Positions 36,185 to 46,020 of a stretch of DNA of 46,020 bases are shown here, in pieces. Origin of the DNA: UBA7985 sp038141425 (GTDB lineage Bacteria; Pseudomonadota; Alphaproteobacteria; UBA7985); contig JAYQIC010000008.1 in NCBI GenBank assembly GCA_038141425.1, positions 1 to 46,020 on the forward strand. Direction: 5' to 3'. The position numbers and the translations under genes are program-made. Numbering within the stretch: position 1 is the stretch's first letter; each line of letters starts with the position of its first letter. Below the pieces are notes generated by a model. It was given only the letters and a program-made list of their open reading frames with translations. It ran no database searches and was not told where the DNA came from.

Positions 36185-37439
36185 GGATCGCCGGGTTCTG
36201 TCGTTCGGCTGTCGGCTCAACATCTATGAGTCCGAGGTCATCAAGGGCCATCTGCCCGAGGGCGCCGACACGCTCGTGGTCAACACCTGCGCCGTCACCG
36301 CCGAGGCAGAGCGGCAGGCGCGGCAGGCCATCCGTCGCGCGCACCGTGAAAACCCCAAGGCTGAAATCGTCGTGACCGGCTGCGCTGCGCAGGTGAACCC
36401 GCAGGCCTTCGCCGACATGCCCGAGGTCACCCGCGTGGTCGGCAACGCGGAAAAGTTGCGCGCCGAGACCTGGCAGGCCCCCGACGCCGCCGAAGAGGTG
36501 GCCGAGCGCGTGCTGGTTCAGGACATCATGGCGGTGCGTGAAACAGCGCCGCACCTGCTCGATGGTTACGTCGAGCATACCCGCGCCTTCGTGCAGGTGC
36601 AGACCGGCTGTGACCACCGCTGTACCTTCTGCATTATCCCCTATGGCCGCGGGAACAGCCGTTCCGTGCCGGTCCTCGACGTAATCGCACAGGTGCGGCG
36701 GCTGGTCGAAACCGGCGCCCGCGAAGTGGTGGTGACGGGGGTCGATGTGACCTCCTACGGCGCCGATCTGCCCGGTACCCCGACGCTGGGCCAGCTGATC
36801 CGCCGGGTGCTGCAGGCGGTGCCCGAGCTGTCGCGGCTGCGGCTGTCATCGCTGGACGCGGTGGAGATGGACGACGACCTGCTGCGGCTGGTGGCCGAGG
36901 AACCTCGGCTGATGCCGCACTTTCACCTGAGCCTGCAGGCCGGGGATGATCTGGTGCTCAAGCGGATGAAGCGGCGGCACTTGCGCCACCACGCCGTCGA
37001 GCTGGCGGCCGAGCTGCGCCGCCGTCGCCCGGACTGTGCGCTAGGCGCCGATATCATCACCGGCTTTCCGACCGAGACCGACGCCATGTTCGAGCGCTCG
37101 CTGGCGCTGGTCGATGACTGCGGACTGACCTACCTGCACGTCTTTCCCTATTCCGAGCGCGACGGCACCCCGGCGGCGAAAATGCCCGCCGTGGACAAGC
37201 AGGTGCGCAAGGACCGTGCGGCCCGGCTTCGCGCCCGGGGCGACCTCGCCCGGAGTGCCTTTCTGACCGCCCAACTGGGGCGCACAGCGACGGTGCTGTT
37301 CGAGAAGGACGGGCTGGGGCGCACGCCGAATTTCGCTGGCGTGCGTCGCCTCGACGGGCAGCGGCCTGAACCGGGAACGATGCAGTCGCTGCGCATGGTC
37401 GACCTCAACGATGGAATTCTGATGGGAGTGCCGCTCTGA
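36177..37439 (+). CDS. mtaB: tRNA t6A37 methylthiotransferase MtaB
   Basis: MtaB adds a methylthio group to t6A37 to give ms2t6A. A complete 420-residue frame. The N-terminal UPF0004 cluster Cys are in FGCRLNIYES, VVNTCAVT and VTGCAAQVNPQAF. The radical-SAM CxxxCxxC is in TGCDHRCTFCIIPYGRG. LSSLDAVEMDDDL and FHLSLQAGDDLVLKRMKRRH, then DIITGFPTETDAMFE, fit MtaB rather than MiaB. A short TRAM-like end follows (ATVLFEKDGLGRT). Sits between dapF and ftsY, overlapping each. Confidence 0.94.
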   Translation: MTEDRRVLSFGCRLNIYESEVIKGHLPEGADTLVVNTCAVTAEAERQARQAIRRAHRENPKAEIVVTGCAAQVNPQAFADMPEVTRVVGNAEKLRAETWQAPDAAEEVAERVLVQDIMAVRETAPHLLDGYVEHTRAFVQVQTGCDHRCTFCIIPYGRGNSRSVPVLDVIAQVRRLVETGAREVVVTGVDVTSYGADLPGTPTLGQLIRRVLQAVPELSRLRLSSLDAVEMDDDLLRLVAEEPRLMPHFHLSLQAGDDLVLKRMKRRHLRHHAVELAAELRRRRPDCALGADIITGFPTETDAMFERSLALVDDCGLTYLHVFPYSERDGTPAAKMPAVDKQVRKDRAARLRARGDLARSAFLTAQLGRTATVLFEKDGLGRTPNFAGVRRLDGQRPEPGTMQSLRMVDLNDGILMGVPL

Positions 37440-38669
37440 TGCGCTGGCCCTGGCAACGCAAGAAAGACCCAAAGCCCGCCCCGGAAAAGGTGGTGGAAAC
37501 CGCCGCGGCGGAAGAGGAAGACGACATCGCCGCATTGGTGCGTGCCACCGTGCCAGATGACGAGCCAGAAACTGCGCCAGCGCCTGAGCCAGAGCCAGAG
37601 CCAGAGCCAGAACCAGAACCCGAGCTTGAGCCGGAGCCTGAACCTGAGCCAGAGCCAGAGCCTGAAGCCAGAGAGCCAGAGCCAGAGCCTGAGCCAGAGC
37701 CGGAACCTGAGCCAAGCCGGAGCCCGAGCCAGAGAACCTGAACCTGAGCGGAAATCATGGCTCGCGCGGCTGACCGGCGGGCTGGCCAAGTCTTCCGCGC
37801 GGCTGACAGGCGGTATCGTCGGCGCCTTCAACCGGCGCAAACTCGACGACGACGCCCTCGAAGAACTCGAAGAAGCGCTGATCATGGCCGACCTCGGCGC
37901 CGCTCCGGCTGCGAAGATCGTCGCCGACTTTGCCAAAACCCGCTTCGACAAGGAAGTCACCGACGAGGAAATTCGTGAGGCGCTGGCGGAGCAGATCACC
38001 AAGATGCTGCTGCCGGTCGAAATTCCACTGGAAATCCACACCGGTAACGCCCCCCATGTCATCCTCGTGGTCGGGGTCAACGGGTCGGGAAAGACCACGA
38101 CCATCGGCAAGCTCAGCCAGCACTTTACCGATGCCGGTCACAGCGTGCTGATGGCGGCGGGCGATACCTTCCGGGCGGCGGCGATCGAGCAGCTGAAGAT
38201 ATGGTCGGAGCGGACCGGCGCGACCCTGGTGGCGCGGGAGCAGGGGTCGGATGCCGCCGCGCTGGCCTTCGAGGCGATCGAGACCGCCAAGCAGCAGGGG
38301 AGCGATATCGTCCTGATCGACACCGCCGGGCGCCTGCACAACAAAGCCGACCTGATGGACGAGCTGGCCAAGGTGGTGCGCGTGATCCAGAAGGTGCAGC
38401 CCGATGCGCCGCACGACACCCTGTTGGTGCTCGACGCGACCACGGGGCAGAACGCGCTGTCGCAGGTCGAAATCTTCCGCAAGACCGCCGATATCACCGG
38501 GCTGATCGTGACCAAGCTCGACGGTACGGCCAAGGGCGGGGTGATGGTTGCGCTGGCCGATAAGTTCGGCCTGCCGGTGCACGCCATCGGGGTCGGCGAG
38601 ACGGCGGCCGATCTGCAACCCTTTGACGCCGAGGAGTTTGCCCAGGCGCTGACCGGGCTGGAGGTCTGA
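37439..38669 (+). CDS. ftsY: Signal recognition particle receptor FtsY (one frameshift)
   Basis: FtsY is the SRP receptor GTPase at the inner membrane. ATG 37439 shares one base with the mtaB stop. A basic end MRWPWQRKKDPKPAPEK is followed by an acidic A-domain made of Glu-Pro repeats. An indel near 37725, within the repeat, ends the first frame; the NG domain continues KSWLARLTGGLAKSSARLTG. GTPase motifs are GVNGSGKTTTIGKL, GDTFRAAAIEQL, LIDTAGRLHNKADLM and TKLDGTAKGG. The end is GETAADLQPFDAEEFAQAL. About 410 residues. Homopolymer or repeat slippage explains the break best. Confidence 0.93.
37582..37748 (+). repeat. Hexanucleotide (GAGCCA/GAGCCT) repeat inside ftsY
   Basis: About 25 imperfect copies of a GAGCCN-type hexamer encode an alternating Glu-Pro run in the FtsY A-domain. 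The frame breaks inside the array (near 37725), where slippage during replication or base-calling is easiest. Confidence 0.85.
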
Positions 38670-38807
38670 AATCCGCGCCCGGTCCCCCTTTGCTGATCAC
38701 GGGGTTCTGACTGGACTGTCAGCACGGGTTTGGCCCAAACACCCTCAGAGCTGACCCGTCGGTGTTCGTGCATCCGGGTTCTGATTTTCTGGTCAAGGAG
38801 TAATGAC

Positions 38808-39227
38808 GTGTTCAAGCGCTTTACCGCTATTCTCGCCTTCGTTCTGGCAACCATCGGCCTCAGCACGGGCGCGCAAGCCCGGTCGGATGAAGTCATGGGC
38901 TTCATTACCTGGGACGCCGAAGCCGCGCAGGCGGCGATCAACAACGGTGAGCAGGTCGTGATCAACGTCTGGGCCGAATGGTGCCCGTCGTGCATCGCCC
39001 AGCGCCGCACCCTGCATGCAGTGCTGCAGCAGAACCCCGATGCCTTTGCCGACGTGAAGGTCTTCGCCATCAACATTGATGACCGTCCCCGCCCGCAGCA
39101 GGTCGGCAGCCACCGCATTACCGGCAGCGCCGCCCGTACCACGCTGATTTTCTTCAATGGTGGCGAGGAAATCGCCGTCTACGGCGGCCAGCAAGCCAAC
39201 CAGATTGCGGATCTGCTGTCGCTCTAG
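38808..39227 (+). CDS. Exported thioredoxin-fold protein
   Basis: GTG 38808 follows AAGGAG at 7-nt spacing, a strong reason for this start. A signal peptide MFKRFTAILAFVLATIGLST, with likely cleavage at AQA, precedes a thioredoxin domain with VVINVWAEWCPSCIAQRRTL, whose active-site motif is CPSC. The FINIDD-like stretch VKVFAINIDDRPRP, the SAARTTLIFF segment and GGQQANQIADLLSL follow. The usual cis-Pro position before the last strands reads Ala-Arg-Thr-Thr, which is odd. 139 residues. Probably a periplasmic thiol-disulfide protein. Confidence 0.85.
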   Translation: MFKRFTAILAFVLATIGLSTGAQARSDEVMGFITWDAEAAQAAINNGEQVVINVWAEWCPSCIAQRRTLHAVLQQNPDAFADVKVFAINIDDRPRPQQVGSHRITGSAARTTLIFFNGGEEIAVYGGQQANQIADLLSL

Positions 39228-39311
39228 ACCCGCGAGCATTCGCGCCTTGGGTCTGAGCCTCAATCTGTGTCAGGGTCTTCTGCAGCGCGTGGCGGGAGGC
39301 CCTGATTAACT

Positions 39312-40207
39312 GTGACCGAGCAGCGGAAAACGACTTTTGATGCCATCGGCATCGGTGCCATGGTGGGGTTCACCCTGCTCATGGCGATCAATCAGGTGTC
39401 GATCAAGTTCGTCAACGACGGCTTGCAACCGGTGTTTCAGGCCGGGCTGCGGTCCTTTTTCGCCGCCATTCTCATCACGGGTTTTGTGCTGATCACGGGT
39501 CGCCGGTTCAACCTGCGCCGGGCCTTCATTCTGCCCGGGGTCTTCATCGGCTTCCTGTTCGCGATCGAGTTTCTGTTCCTCTACATCTCGCTCGACCTGA
39601 CCACCGTCAGCCGGACCACGCTGCTGTTCTACACCATGCCGATCTGGATGGCGGTGATGGCGCACTTCTTCATCCCCGGGGAGAGCCTGTCTCCCGTGCG
39701 CTGGCTGGGGCTGGGGGTTGCGGTCGCGGGGGTGGTGATCGTGCTCGGTGAGCGGCTGTTCACCGAAACCGCCGATACCGGGCTGGGCTGGCTGGGGATC
39801 TGCTGTGCCTGCTCGGGGCCATGGGCTGGGCGCTGCTGGCGCTGATGATCCGCATTACCCCCTTTGGCGAGGCCAACAATCAGACGCAGCTGGTTTTCCA
39901 GCTGGCGGTGTCGGCGATGATCCTGCTGCCGGCGAGCCTGCTGTTCGGGCCTTTGGTGCGGGACTTTGCCCCGATCATGGGGGGCGTGGTCGCTTTCCAG
40001 GTCATCGTGGTGGTGTGCTTCGGTTTTACCGCGTGGCTGTGGATCGTGCGGCACTATCCGGCGACGCAGATGGCGTCGTTCATCTTTCTGACGCCGGTGT
40101 TTGGCGCCGGGCTGGGGGTGTTTGTGCTCGGCGAGGCGCTCTACTGGCGGCTGATTTCGGCGCTGGTCTGCGTCAGCATCGGGATCGTGCTGATCAATCG
40201 CAAGTGA
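39312..40207 (+). CDS. DMT/EamA-family permease (one frameshift)
   Basis: Ten predicted membrane helices in two EamA repeats, about 298 residues. GTG 39312 begins MTEQRKTTFDAIGIGAMVGF; the first repeat has AINQVSIKFVNDGLQPVFQA and LYISLDLTTVSRTTLLFYTM, then RWLGLGVAVAGVVIVL. An indel near 39795 shifts to LGAMGWALLALMIRITPFGE; the second repeat has TAWLWIVRHYPATQMASFIF and LTPVFGAGLGVFVLGE. Substrate unknown; such proteins export amino acids or other metabolites. It follows the thioredoxin gene by 84 bp. Confidence 0.88.
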
Positions 40208-40243
40208 GCGCCCGCGTTCGAGAATGCAAACCCGGCGCAGGCC

Positions 40244-40825
40244 CTACAGCTGTTCTCCCGGTGAGACCGGCTCCAGCGTTTCCACCCGCGGCACCCAGCT
40301 TGCCTGCGGGCTGTCTTTAAGTCGCAGATAGTGGGCGATGGTCTTCTTGCTCGCCGGGAAGGAATAATCGTCCCAGGGGATGTCATCGAACGCGAACCAG
40401 CGGACTTCGAGCGATTCAGGGCCGGCTTCGGCCTTGCCGTCGGGCACGTCGGCGTAGAAGAACACCTGCACCTGCGCGATATGGGGCACGGTGAACATGC
40501 CGAGCAGGGGGCCAACCTCGATCCGCGCCAGGCACTCTTCCCAGGTTTCGCGGGCCGCGCCTTGTTGCAGCGACTCGCCCTTTTCCATGAAGCCGCCCGG
40601 TACGGTCCAGTAACCTCGCCGTGGCTCGATCGCCCGGCGTGCCAGCAGGATCCGGTTCTCGAAGATCGGCAGGGCGCCGACCACGACCCGCGGGTTGTGG
40701 TAGTCGATGAAGCCGCAGTGATCGCAGATGGCGCGCTCGAGGTGGTCGCCCTCGGGCACGGTCAGGCGAAAGCGCTGGTCCAGCCGTTGATCGGTCGTCA
40801 TGCCCGGCTCCTGTTCCGTGTTCAT
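40244..40825 (-). CDS. Nudix hydrolase with zinc-ribbon
   Basis: ATG 40825 overlaps the pgk stop (ATGA), which decides the start. The 193-residue protein has a zinc-binding ICDHCGFIDYHNPRVVVGAL at the front, typical of NudC/NUDT14-like small proteins. A Nudix box GGFMEKGESLQQGAARETWE is followed by ECLARIEVG; the Gly near the end of the consensus is replaced. The end carries FYADVPDGKAEAGPESLEVR. Substrate unknown (ADP-ribose and NADH are common). Co-transcribed with pgk. Confidence 0.88.
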   Translation of the reverse strand: MNTEQEPGMTTDQRLDQRFRLTVPEGDHLERAICDHCGFIDYHNPRVVVGALPIFENRILLARRAIEPRRGYWTVPGGFMEKGESLQQGAARETWEECLARIEVGPLLGMFTVPHIAQVQVFFYADVPDGKAEAGPESLEVRWFAFDDIPWDDYSFPASKKTIAHYLRLKDSPQASWVPRVETLEPVSPGEQL

Positions 40826-42031
40826 GGGGCCGTCGCAGCGGCGCGTTCGAGCGCAGCCACGCCGGGCAGGGTCCGGCCCTCCATCCACTCGAGGAAGGCA
40901 CCGCCCGCAGTACTGACATAGGTCAGGTCGGCCTCGACACCAGCGGCAGCCAGCGCGGCGACAGTATCACCGCCCCCGGCGACCGACACCAGCCCGCGTT
41001 CGCGGGTGGCCCGGGCGATCTCGTCGGCCAGGGTGAAAGTGGCGGTGCCGAAGGGGTCGAATTCGAAGGCGCCCAGAGGCCCGTTCCAGACCACGGTCTC
41101 GATCTCGCGCATGCGGTCGATCAGGCTCTGGGTGGCGAAGGGGCCGTAGTCGAGGATCATGGGTTTCGAGGACGTCGTCGACGGTGGTGACAAAGGACTG
41201 CTCACCGCCGTCGATGGATTCGGCGACGGTGGCGTCTTCGGGCAGGAACAGCTGACAGCCCGAGGCCTTGGCGGCGGCCATGATCTCGCGCGCGGTCTCG
41301 ACCAGATCGGCCTCGACCAGACTGCGGCCAAGATTGTAGCCCGCAGCGAGCAGGAAGGTGTTGGCCATGCCCCCGCCGATCACCAGCATGTCGACCCGGT
41401 TCACCAGATGGCGGAGCACGTCGATCTTGGTGGAGACCTTGGCCCCGCCGACGATGGCGGCCAGCGGTCGGCGCGGCTGATCCAGCGCGGCGCCGAGGTT
41501 GGACAGTTCGGCTTCCATGGCCAGCCCGGCCACGGCGGGCAGGTGGTGGGTGATGCCTCCGGTCGAGACGTGGGCGCGGTGGGCGGCGGAAAACGCGTCG
41601 TTGACGTAGAGGTCACCCAGCGTGGCCATGTCGGCGCTCAGGCCGGGGTCGTTTGCCTCTTCACCGGGGTGGAAGCGGGTATTTTCCAGCACGATCACCC
41701 CGCCAGCGGGCAGAAAATCGATCCCCGCGCGGGCTTCCGTGCCGATGCAGTCGGCGGCGAAGGCGACCTCGCGGCCCAGCACGCCGCCGAGCGCGTCGGC
41801 GACGGGTCGCAGCGACATCTCCGGCACGGCTTTTCCCTTGGGACGGCCAAAGTGGCTGAGCACGGCGACCCGGGCGCCGGCGTCACTCAGGCGGTGCAGC
41901 GTCGGCAGCAGGCGGTCGAGGCGGGTGGTGTCGGTGATCTGGTCGCCGTCGGTCGGGACGTTGAGGTCGGCCCGGACCAGCACGGTTTTACCGGCGACGT
42001 CGACGTCGTTGAGGGTCAGAAAGCGGGCCAT
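40822..42031 (-). CDS. pgk: Phosphoglycerate kinase (one frameshift)
   Basis: Pgk interconverts 1,3-bisphosphoglycerate and 3-phosphoglycerate with ATP formation. ATG 42031 gives MARFLTLNDVDVAGKTVLVR, ADLNVPTDGDQITDTTRLD, LSHFGRPKGK, ENTRFHPGEEANDP, NDAFSAAHRAHVSTGGI and GGAKVSTKIDVLRHLVNRVD, with IGGGMANTFL. An indel near 41160 breaks VTTVDDVLET; the continuation ETVVWNGPLGAFEFDPFGTA, SVAGGGDTVAALAAAGVE and TYVSTAGGAFLEWMEGRTLP is intact. About 403 residues, normal. Essential in most bacteria, so an error is likely. Confidence 0.93.
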
Positions 42032-42119
42032 GGTCGGGTTGGATCCTGTTGGGTTCGGGGTTCAGCGTTGGGTTTGTAGCCGGGTTCTTTGGACGGCGTT
42101 TTTTGGGCCGAGGTTAGTC

Positions 42120-43598
42120 TCAAGCCGAAAGAATGGGCTGGATCCGGTGGGCGGTGGCATCGCTGACGCTCAGCCCCAGCTTGGACCGGCGCCAGAGCAC
42201 GTCTTCGAGGGTGCGGGCGTATTCGCGCTGGCGCAGGTGCTCGATCTCCCCCTGCCAGACCCCGTCGCCGAGGTGCGCGCCGCGGTTATCGGCGATGTCG
42301 TAGGCGAAGGAGCCGTAGTTGCGCAGCAGCCGCCAGCTGACGCGCGGTTCCAGATCCGGGTGGGCGCGGCGGAACGACGCCAGCGCAGCCTCAAAATCCA
42401 GCCCGATATCTCCGCCGGGGAGCAGCGCGCCCCGGGTCCAGGCCGGAGAGAGGTCGAAGAACGGCTTGAAGTGGTCCACGGCTTCTTCGGAGAGTTCGCG
42501 GTAGGCGGTGAGCTTGCCGCCAAAGATGGTCAGCAGCGGGGCTTCGCCCCCCGGCGTGCCTTCGAGGCGGAAGGAATAGTCGCGGCTGACCTTGGAGGCG
42601 GCCTTGCCCTCCTCGTACAGCAGCGGCCTTACCCCGGCGTAGGTCCAGACCACGTCGTCGTCGCTGAGTTGCTGGTCGAAGTAGCGGTTCACCGCGTCGA
42701 GCATGTAGCCCTGCTCCTCGGGCGTACAGTGAACCGCGCGGGGGTCGTCGCTGTGCTCGACGTCGGTGGTGCCGATCAGGGTGAAGTCCTGCTCGTAGGG
42801 AATGGCGAACAGGATGCGGCCGTCGGTGTTCTGGAAGATGTAGGCGTGGTCGCCCTCGAAGGCCTTGCGCACAACGATGTGCGAGCCGCGCACCAGTCGC
42901 AGTTGGGCGGGCTTGTTGGCGCCCATGACCTGCGCATCCACCTGCGCGGCCCATGGACCGGCGGCGTTGACCAGCGCCCGCGACCGAACCTCGGTTTCAG
43001 CGCCGTCTTCGGCCTGCAGGGTCAGGGCCCAGTGGCTGCCGTCGTCGCTGCGGCGGGCCTTGGTGACGGCGGTGCGGGTACGCACGGTGGCGCCCCGGGC
43101 CTCGGCGTCCATGGCGTTGAGCACCACCAGCCGCGCGTCCTGCACCCAGCAGTCGGAATAGAGGAAACCGCGCCGGACCCAGTCCTGCAGCGGGGCGCCT
43201 TCGGGGCCGGACCGCAGCGACAGCCCGCGCGAGCCGGGCAGCAGTTCGCGCTTGCCGAGGCTGTCGTAGAGGAACAGGCCGGCACGGATCATCAGGAACG
43301 GGCGCTGCTCGGGCGAGTGCGGCAGGCAGAAGCGCAGCGGCCAGACGATGTGCGGCGCGGCGCGCATGATCACCTCGCGCTCGGCGAGGGCTTCGCCGAC
43401 CATCTTGAATTCGTAGGTCTCGAGGTAGCGCAGGCCGCCGTGGATCAGCTTGGTCGAGGCCGAGGAGGTGCCGCTGGCGAAGTCCTTGGCTTCGACCAGC
43501 AGGGTCTTCAGCCCGCGACCCTGCGCATCGCGGGCGATGCCGGTGCCGTTCACACCGCCGCCGATGACGGCGAGATCGTAGTGCTCTTGCGTGCTCAT
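42120..43598 (-). CDS. glpD: Aerobic glycerol-3-phosphate dehydrogenase
   Basis: GlpD oxidises glycerol-3-phosphate to dihydroxyacetone phosphate, passing electrons to quinone. An intact 492-residue frame from ATG 43598: MSTQEHYDLAVIGGGVNGTG is the FAD-binding start; SGTSSASTKLIHGGLRYLE, RPFLMIRAGLFLYDSLGKRE, NAAGPWAAQVDAQVMG, LVRGSHIVV, FAIPYEQDFTLIGTTDVEHS and LTIFGGKLTAYRELSEEA follow. Peripheral membrane protein. No glpR, glpK or glpF gene is near. Stands alone between pgk and cobB. Confidence 0.95.
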   Translation of the reverse strand: MSTQEHYDLAVIGGGVNGTGIARDAQGRGLKTLLVEAKDFASGTSSASTKLIHGGLRYLETYEFKMVGEALAEREVIMRAAPHIVWPLRFCLPHSPEQRPFLMIRAGLFLYDSLGKRELLPGSRGLSLRSGPEGAPLQDWVRRGFLYSDCWVQDARLVVLNAMDAEARGATVRTRTAVTKARRSDDGSHWALTLQAEDGAETEVRSRALVNAAGPWAAQVDAQVMGANKPAQLRLVRGSHIVVRKAFEGDHAYIFQNTDGRILFAIPYEQDFTLIGTTDVEHSDDPRAVHCTPEEQGYMLDAVNRYFDQQLSDDDVVWTYAGVRPLLYEEGKAASKVSRDYSFRLEGTPGGEAPLLTIFGGKLTAYRELSEEAVDHFKPFFDLSPAWTRGALLPGGDIGLDFEAALASFRRAHPDLEPRVSWRLLRNYGSFAYDIADNRGAHLGDGVWQGEIEHLRQREYARTLEDVLWRRSKLGLSVSDATAHRIQPILSA

Positions 43599-43651
43599 GG
43601 TGCGGTTCTGCTGCTCGCCTTTCGTATCGGGCTCTCGGGCGCGCCTGTGGT

Positions 43652-45025
43652 TCAGGCGCGGTCGATGATGTGCAGGTATGAGCCCAGAGTATTGCCGTTT
43701 CGGTGGCCCTGTCGCCCCAGATTTTTATCGCTGCTGTCCCACGCACTGAACAGGTTGGCGGGCTCGAGCTCTTCGGCGGTCGAGGCGTGGAACTCATGCC
43801 CTCTTAACCGGGGGCCGGCCCAGAAGTCTTCCGGGGCTGTGATCGATCGATAGCCAAGCCTGCGCGAGGCGCCATCGCTGTAGTGGGTAACAACGGGCAG
43901 CAGCCCGGCCATGGCGTGGCGGGTGCCGTTTACTGTCATGGCCTGTCCCAGCACCATGTAGCCGCCGCACTCGCCGTAGATGGGGGTGGCGCGGGCGTGG
44001 TGCTCGCGCAGGGAGGAAAGAAAGACGTCTGCGGTGGCGAGGCGCCCGGCGTGCAGCTCGGGGTAGCCGCCGGGCATGAAGATGAAATCGCAGCCATCGG
44101 GAACAGCCTCGTTGGCCAGCGGGGAGAAGGTCTCGACCCGTGCCTCGCCGGAGCCCAGCCAGTGCGGGTATACGAATGAAAAGGCCTCGTCGCGGGCGAT
44201 GGCCACCCGGGCGCCGGCTGGGAAGAGCAGGCCCGGATCAGTTGCGAGAGCGCTGGTCGGGAGCCGATCAGTCGCGCGTGGTCGGTCGGGAAGCGGCCCG
44301 GCCGCGCGCTGTAGCGCCTCGAGGTCGACACAGCCGGGCAGCTGCTGTGCCAGCCGATCGGCCTGCGCGGGCATATCGGGCAGCTCGTCGGGCAGGGTCA
44401 GGCCGAGGTGCCGCCCCGGCCACTCGAGCCACGGCAGCCGCGGCACCGCGCCCAGCACTGGCATTTGCGGCACGTGCGTCGCCAGGGCTTCGCTCAGCAA
44501 TGCCCGGTGGCGGTCCGAGCCGACCCGGTTGAGGATGACGCCCGCGAGGTGCAGGCCGGGGTCGAAGTCGGCAAAGCCCCGGACCAGCGCGGCGACCGAC
44601 TGCGACTGGCCCTTGGCGTCGACGATCAGCACCACTGGCAGGTCGAGGCTCTTCGCCAGCGATGCCGTGGAGGCGTTGCCTCCCACTTCCGCCGTGCCTG
44701 TCGCGCCCGCCCTGTCCCCGGTGCCTACCGGTTCTGGTACGCCGTCGAACAGCCCCATGACGCCTTCGATCAGGCACAGGTCAGCCCCGACGCTGCCGTG
44801 CTGCAGGGTGTCAAAGACCGTCTGAGGGCGCATGGCCCAGGGGTCGAGGTTGGGGCAGGGCCGGCCAGCGGCGATGCGGTGGAACTGGGGGTCGATGTAG
44901 TCGGGCCCGGTTTTGAAGCCCTGCGCCACGGTACCTTCTGCGCGCAGGGCCGCGAGCAGGCCGAAGGTCAGGCTGGTTTTGCCCGAGCCGGACGACGGCG
45001 CTGCGAGGATCAGGCCGCGGGCCAC
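43652..45025 (-). CDS. cobB: Cobyrinic acid a,c-diamide synthase / hydrogenobyrinate synthase
   Basis: CobB (CbiA-type) amidates the a and c side chains of the corrin using glutamine. GTG 45025, one base after the cobA stop, is the most economical start. It reads VARGLILAAPSSGSGKTSLT with the ATP loop, then FKTGPDYIDPQFHRIAAGRP, CLIEGVMGLFDGVP and NASTASLAKSLDLPVVLIVD. The C-terminal glutaminase has DFIFMPGGYPELHAGRLA and the nucleophile Cys in YGECGGYMVLGQAM. The family's LGYR and RGHEFH are present. About 457 residues. Follows cobA directly. Confidence 0.92.
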   Translation of the reverse strand: MARGLILAAPSSGSGKTSLTFGLLAALRAEGTVAQGFKTGPDYIDPQFHRIAAGRPCPNLDPWAMRPQTVFDTLQHGSVGADLCLIEGVMGLFDGVPEPVGTGDRAGATGTAEVGGNASTASLAKSLDLPVVLIVDAKGQSQSVAALVRGFADFDPGLHLAGVILNRVGSDRHRALLSEALATHVPQMPVLGAVPRLPWLEWPGRHLGLTLPDELPDMPAQADRLAQQLPGCVDLEALQRAAGPLPDRPRATDRLPTSALATDPGLLFPAGARVAIARDEAFSFVYPHWLGSGEARVETFSPLANEAVPDGCDFIFMPGGYPELHAGRLATADVFLSSLREHHARATPIYGECGGYMVLGQAMTVNGTRHAMAGLLPVVTHYSDGASRRLGYRSITAPEDFWAGPRLRGHEFHASTAEELEPANLFSAWDSSDKNLGRQGHRNGNTLGSYLHIIDRA

Positions 45026-45026
45026 G

Positions 45027-45860
<834 letters not shown>

Positions 45861-45939
45861 GGCTGCAAATCAGCACATTTGAGGGCAGACCGCCTAGGGG
45901 CCGCAACGCATGGCACGCGCGAAATTGTTGCGCGCTGTG

Positions 45940-46020
45940 TCCTCGGCCGCTTCGCGGGTCTTTACCGTTGCGCTCAAAACGGCTTCGCCTTTGAGCGACG
46001 TTTTCCTTTGCGCTCAAAAC
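45940..46020. repeat. Modular intergenic repeat, copy C
   Basis: TCCTCGGCCGCTTCGCGG (45940-45957) matches 26806-26823. CGCTCAAAACGGC (45971-45983) matches 26685-26697. CGCTCAAA (45971-45978) and TTTGAGCG (45990-45997) form a hairpin around GGCTTCGCC. CTTTGCGCTCAAAAC (46006-46020) is the inverse of 124-138. The window ends inside this block. Confidence 0.8.

Noticed and set aside
37041..37758. Minus-strand frames of repeated Leu/Ala/Gln or Gly/Ser
   Set aside because: They are reverse readings of the GAGCCN array in ftsY.
41622..43853. Very long open frame (743 codons) on the plus strand over pgk and glpD
   Set aside because: It lies antisense to two well-conserved genes, has no recognisable domain, and is the usual antisense shadow in high-GC coding DNA.
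45861..46020. Cobalamin riboswitch before cobA
   Set aside because: I looked for a B12-box-like element and saw only repeat modules.

Overview
The window reads as housekeeping chromosome of an alphaproteobacterium, most likely Rhodobacterales or a close relative. The evidence is high GC, the fabD-fabG-acpP-fabF-mltG and yicC-gmk orders, rpsF-rpsR-rplI with an extended acidic L9, an isolated rpmJ beside a pyruvate kinase gene, a DUF1285/Nudix/cca run, dapF-mtaB-ftsY, and cobA-cobB. No phage, transposase, CRISPR array or classical defence locus was recognised.

Layout. 0-0.3 kb holds intergenic repeats. 0.3-4.6 kb is an accessory, heavily frameshifted set: an HD-domain protein, a ferric/spermidine-type ABC ATPase, a GMC oxidoreductase and a LigE-like glutathione transferase. 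4.7-8.5 kb holds surA, rsmA, gmk and yicC, also frameshifted. 8.6-14 kb has an SDR gene and the fatty-acid cluster with mltG. 14.2-18.3 kb carries the S6-S18-L9 operon, a secreted TPR protein and ispE. 18.3-20.2 kb has a broken proline/alanine-rich membrane protein gene, a striking palindrome with a -10-like centre, and tRNA-Gln(TTG). 20.3-26.5 kb holds DUF1285, a CoA-pyrophosphatase-type Nudix gene, cca, a GntR regulator, a small TPR protein, rpmJ and a divergent pyruvate kinase. 26.6-31.5 kb holds repeats, an Atm1-type ABC exporter, mnmC and a DUF2278 gene. 31.6-33.9 kb is a two-gene arsenate-detoxification operon (ArsJ-associated GAPDH plus the 1-arseno-3-phosphoglycerate exporter ArsJ). 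34-46 kb holds a tiny secreted peptide, rlmJ, dapF, mtaB, ftsY, a thioredoxin-like protein, a DMT permease, a Nudix hydrolase, pgk, glpD, cobB, cobA and terminal repeats.

The most biologically interesting unit is gap-arsJ, which matches a described system (organoarsenical efflux). Its possible phosphate control, the 28-bp palindrome at 19.9 kb and the catalytically odd pyruvate kinase are the points that look least ordinary. I did not find a clearly undescribed multi-gene system.

Data quality matters here. Many genes that should be essential (rsmA, gmk, ispE, dapF, ftsY, pgk) carry one or more single-base indels, often in short homopolymers. Density is highest in the first 9 kb. I read these mainly as consensus errors in a low-coverage assembly rather than gene decay. 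Frameshifted genes are therefore given as whole intervals with the breaks described. Related repeats sit at both window ends, as expected if the window is a contig that broke at repeats.
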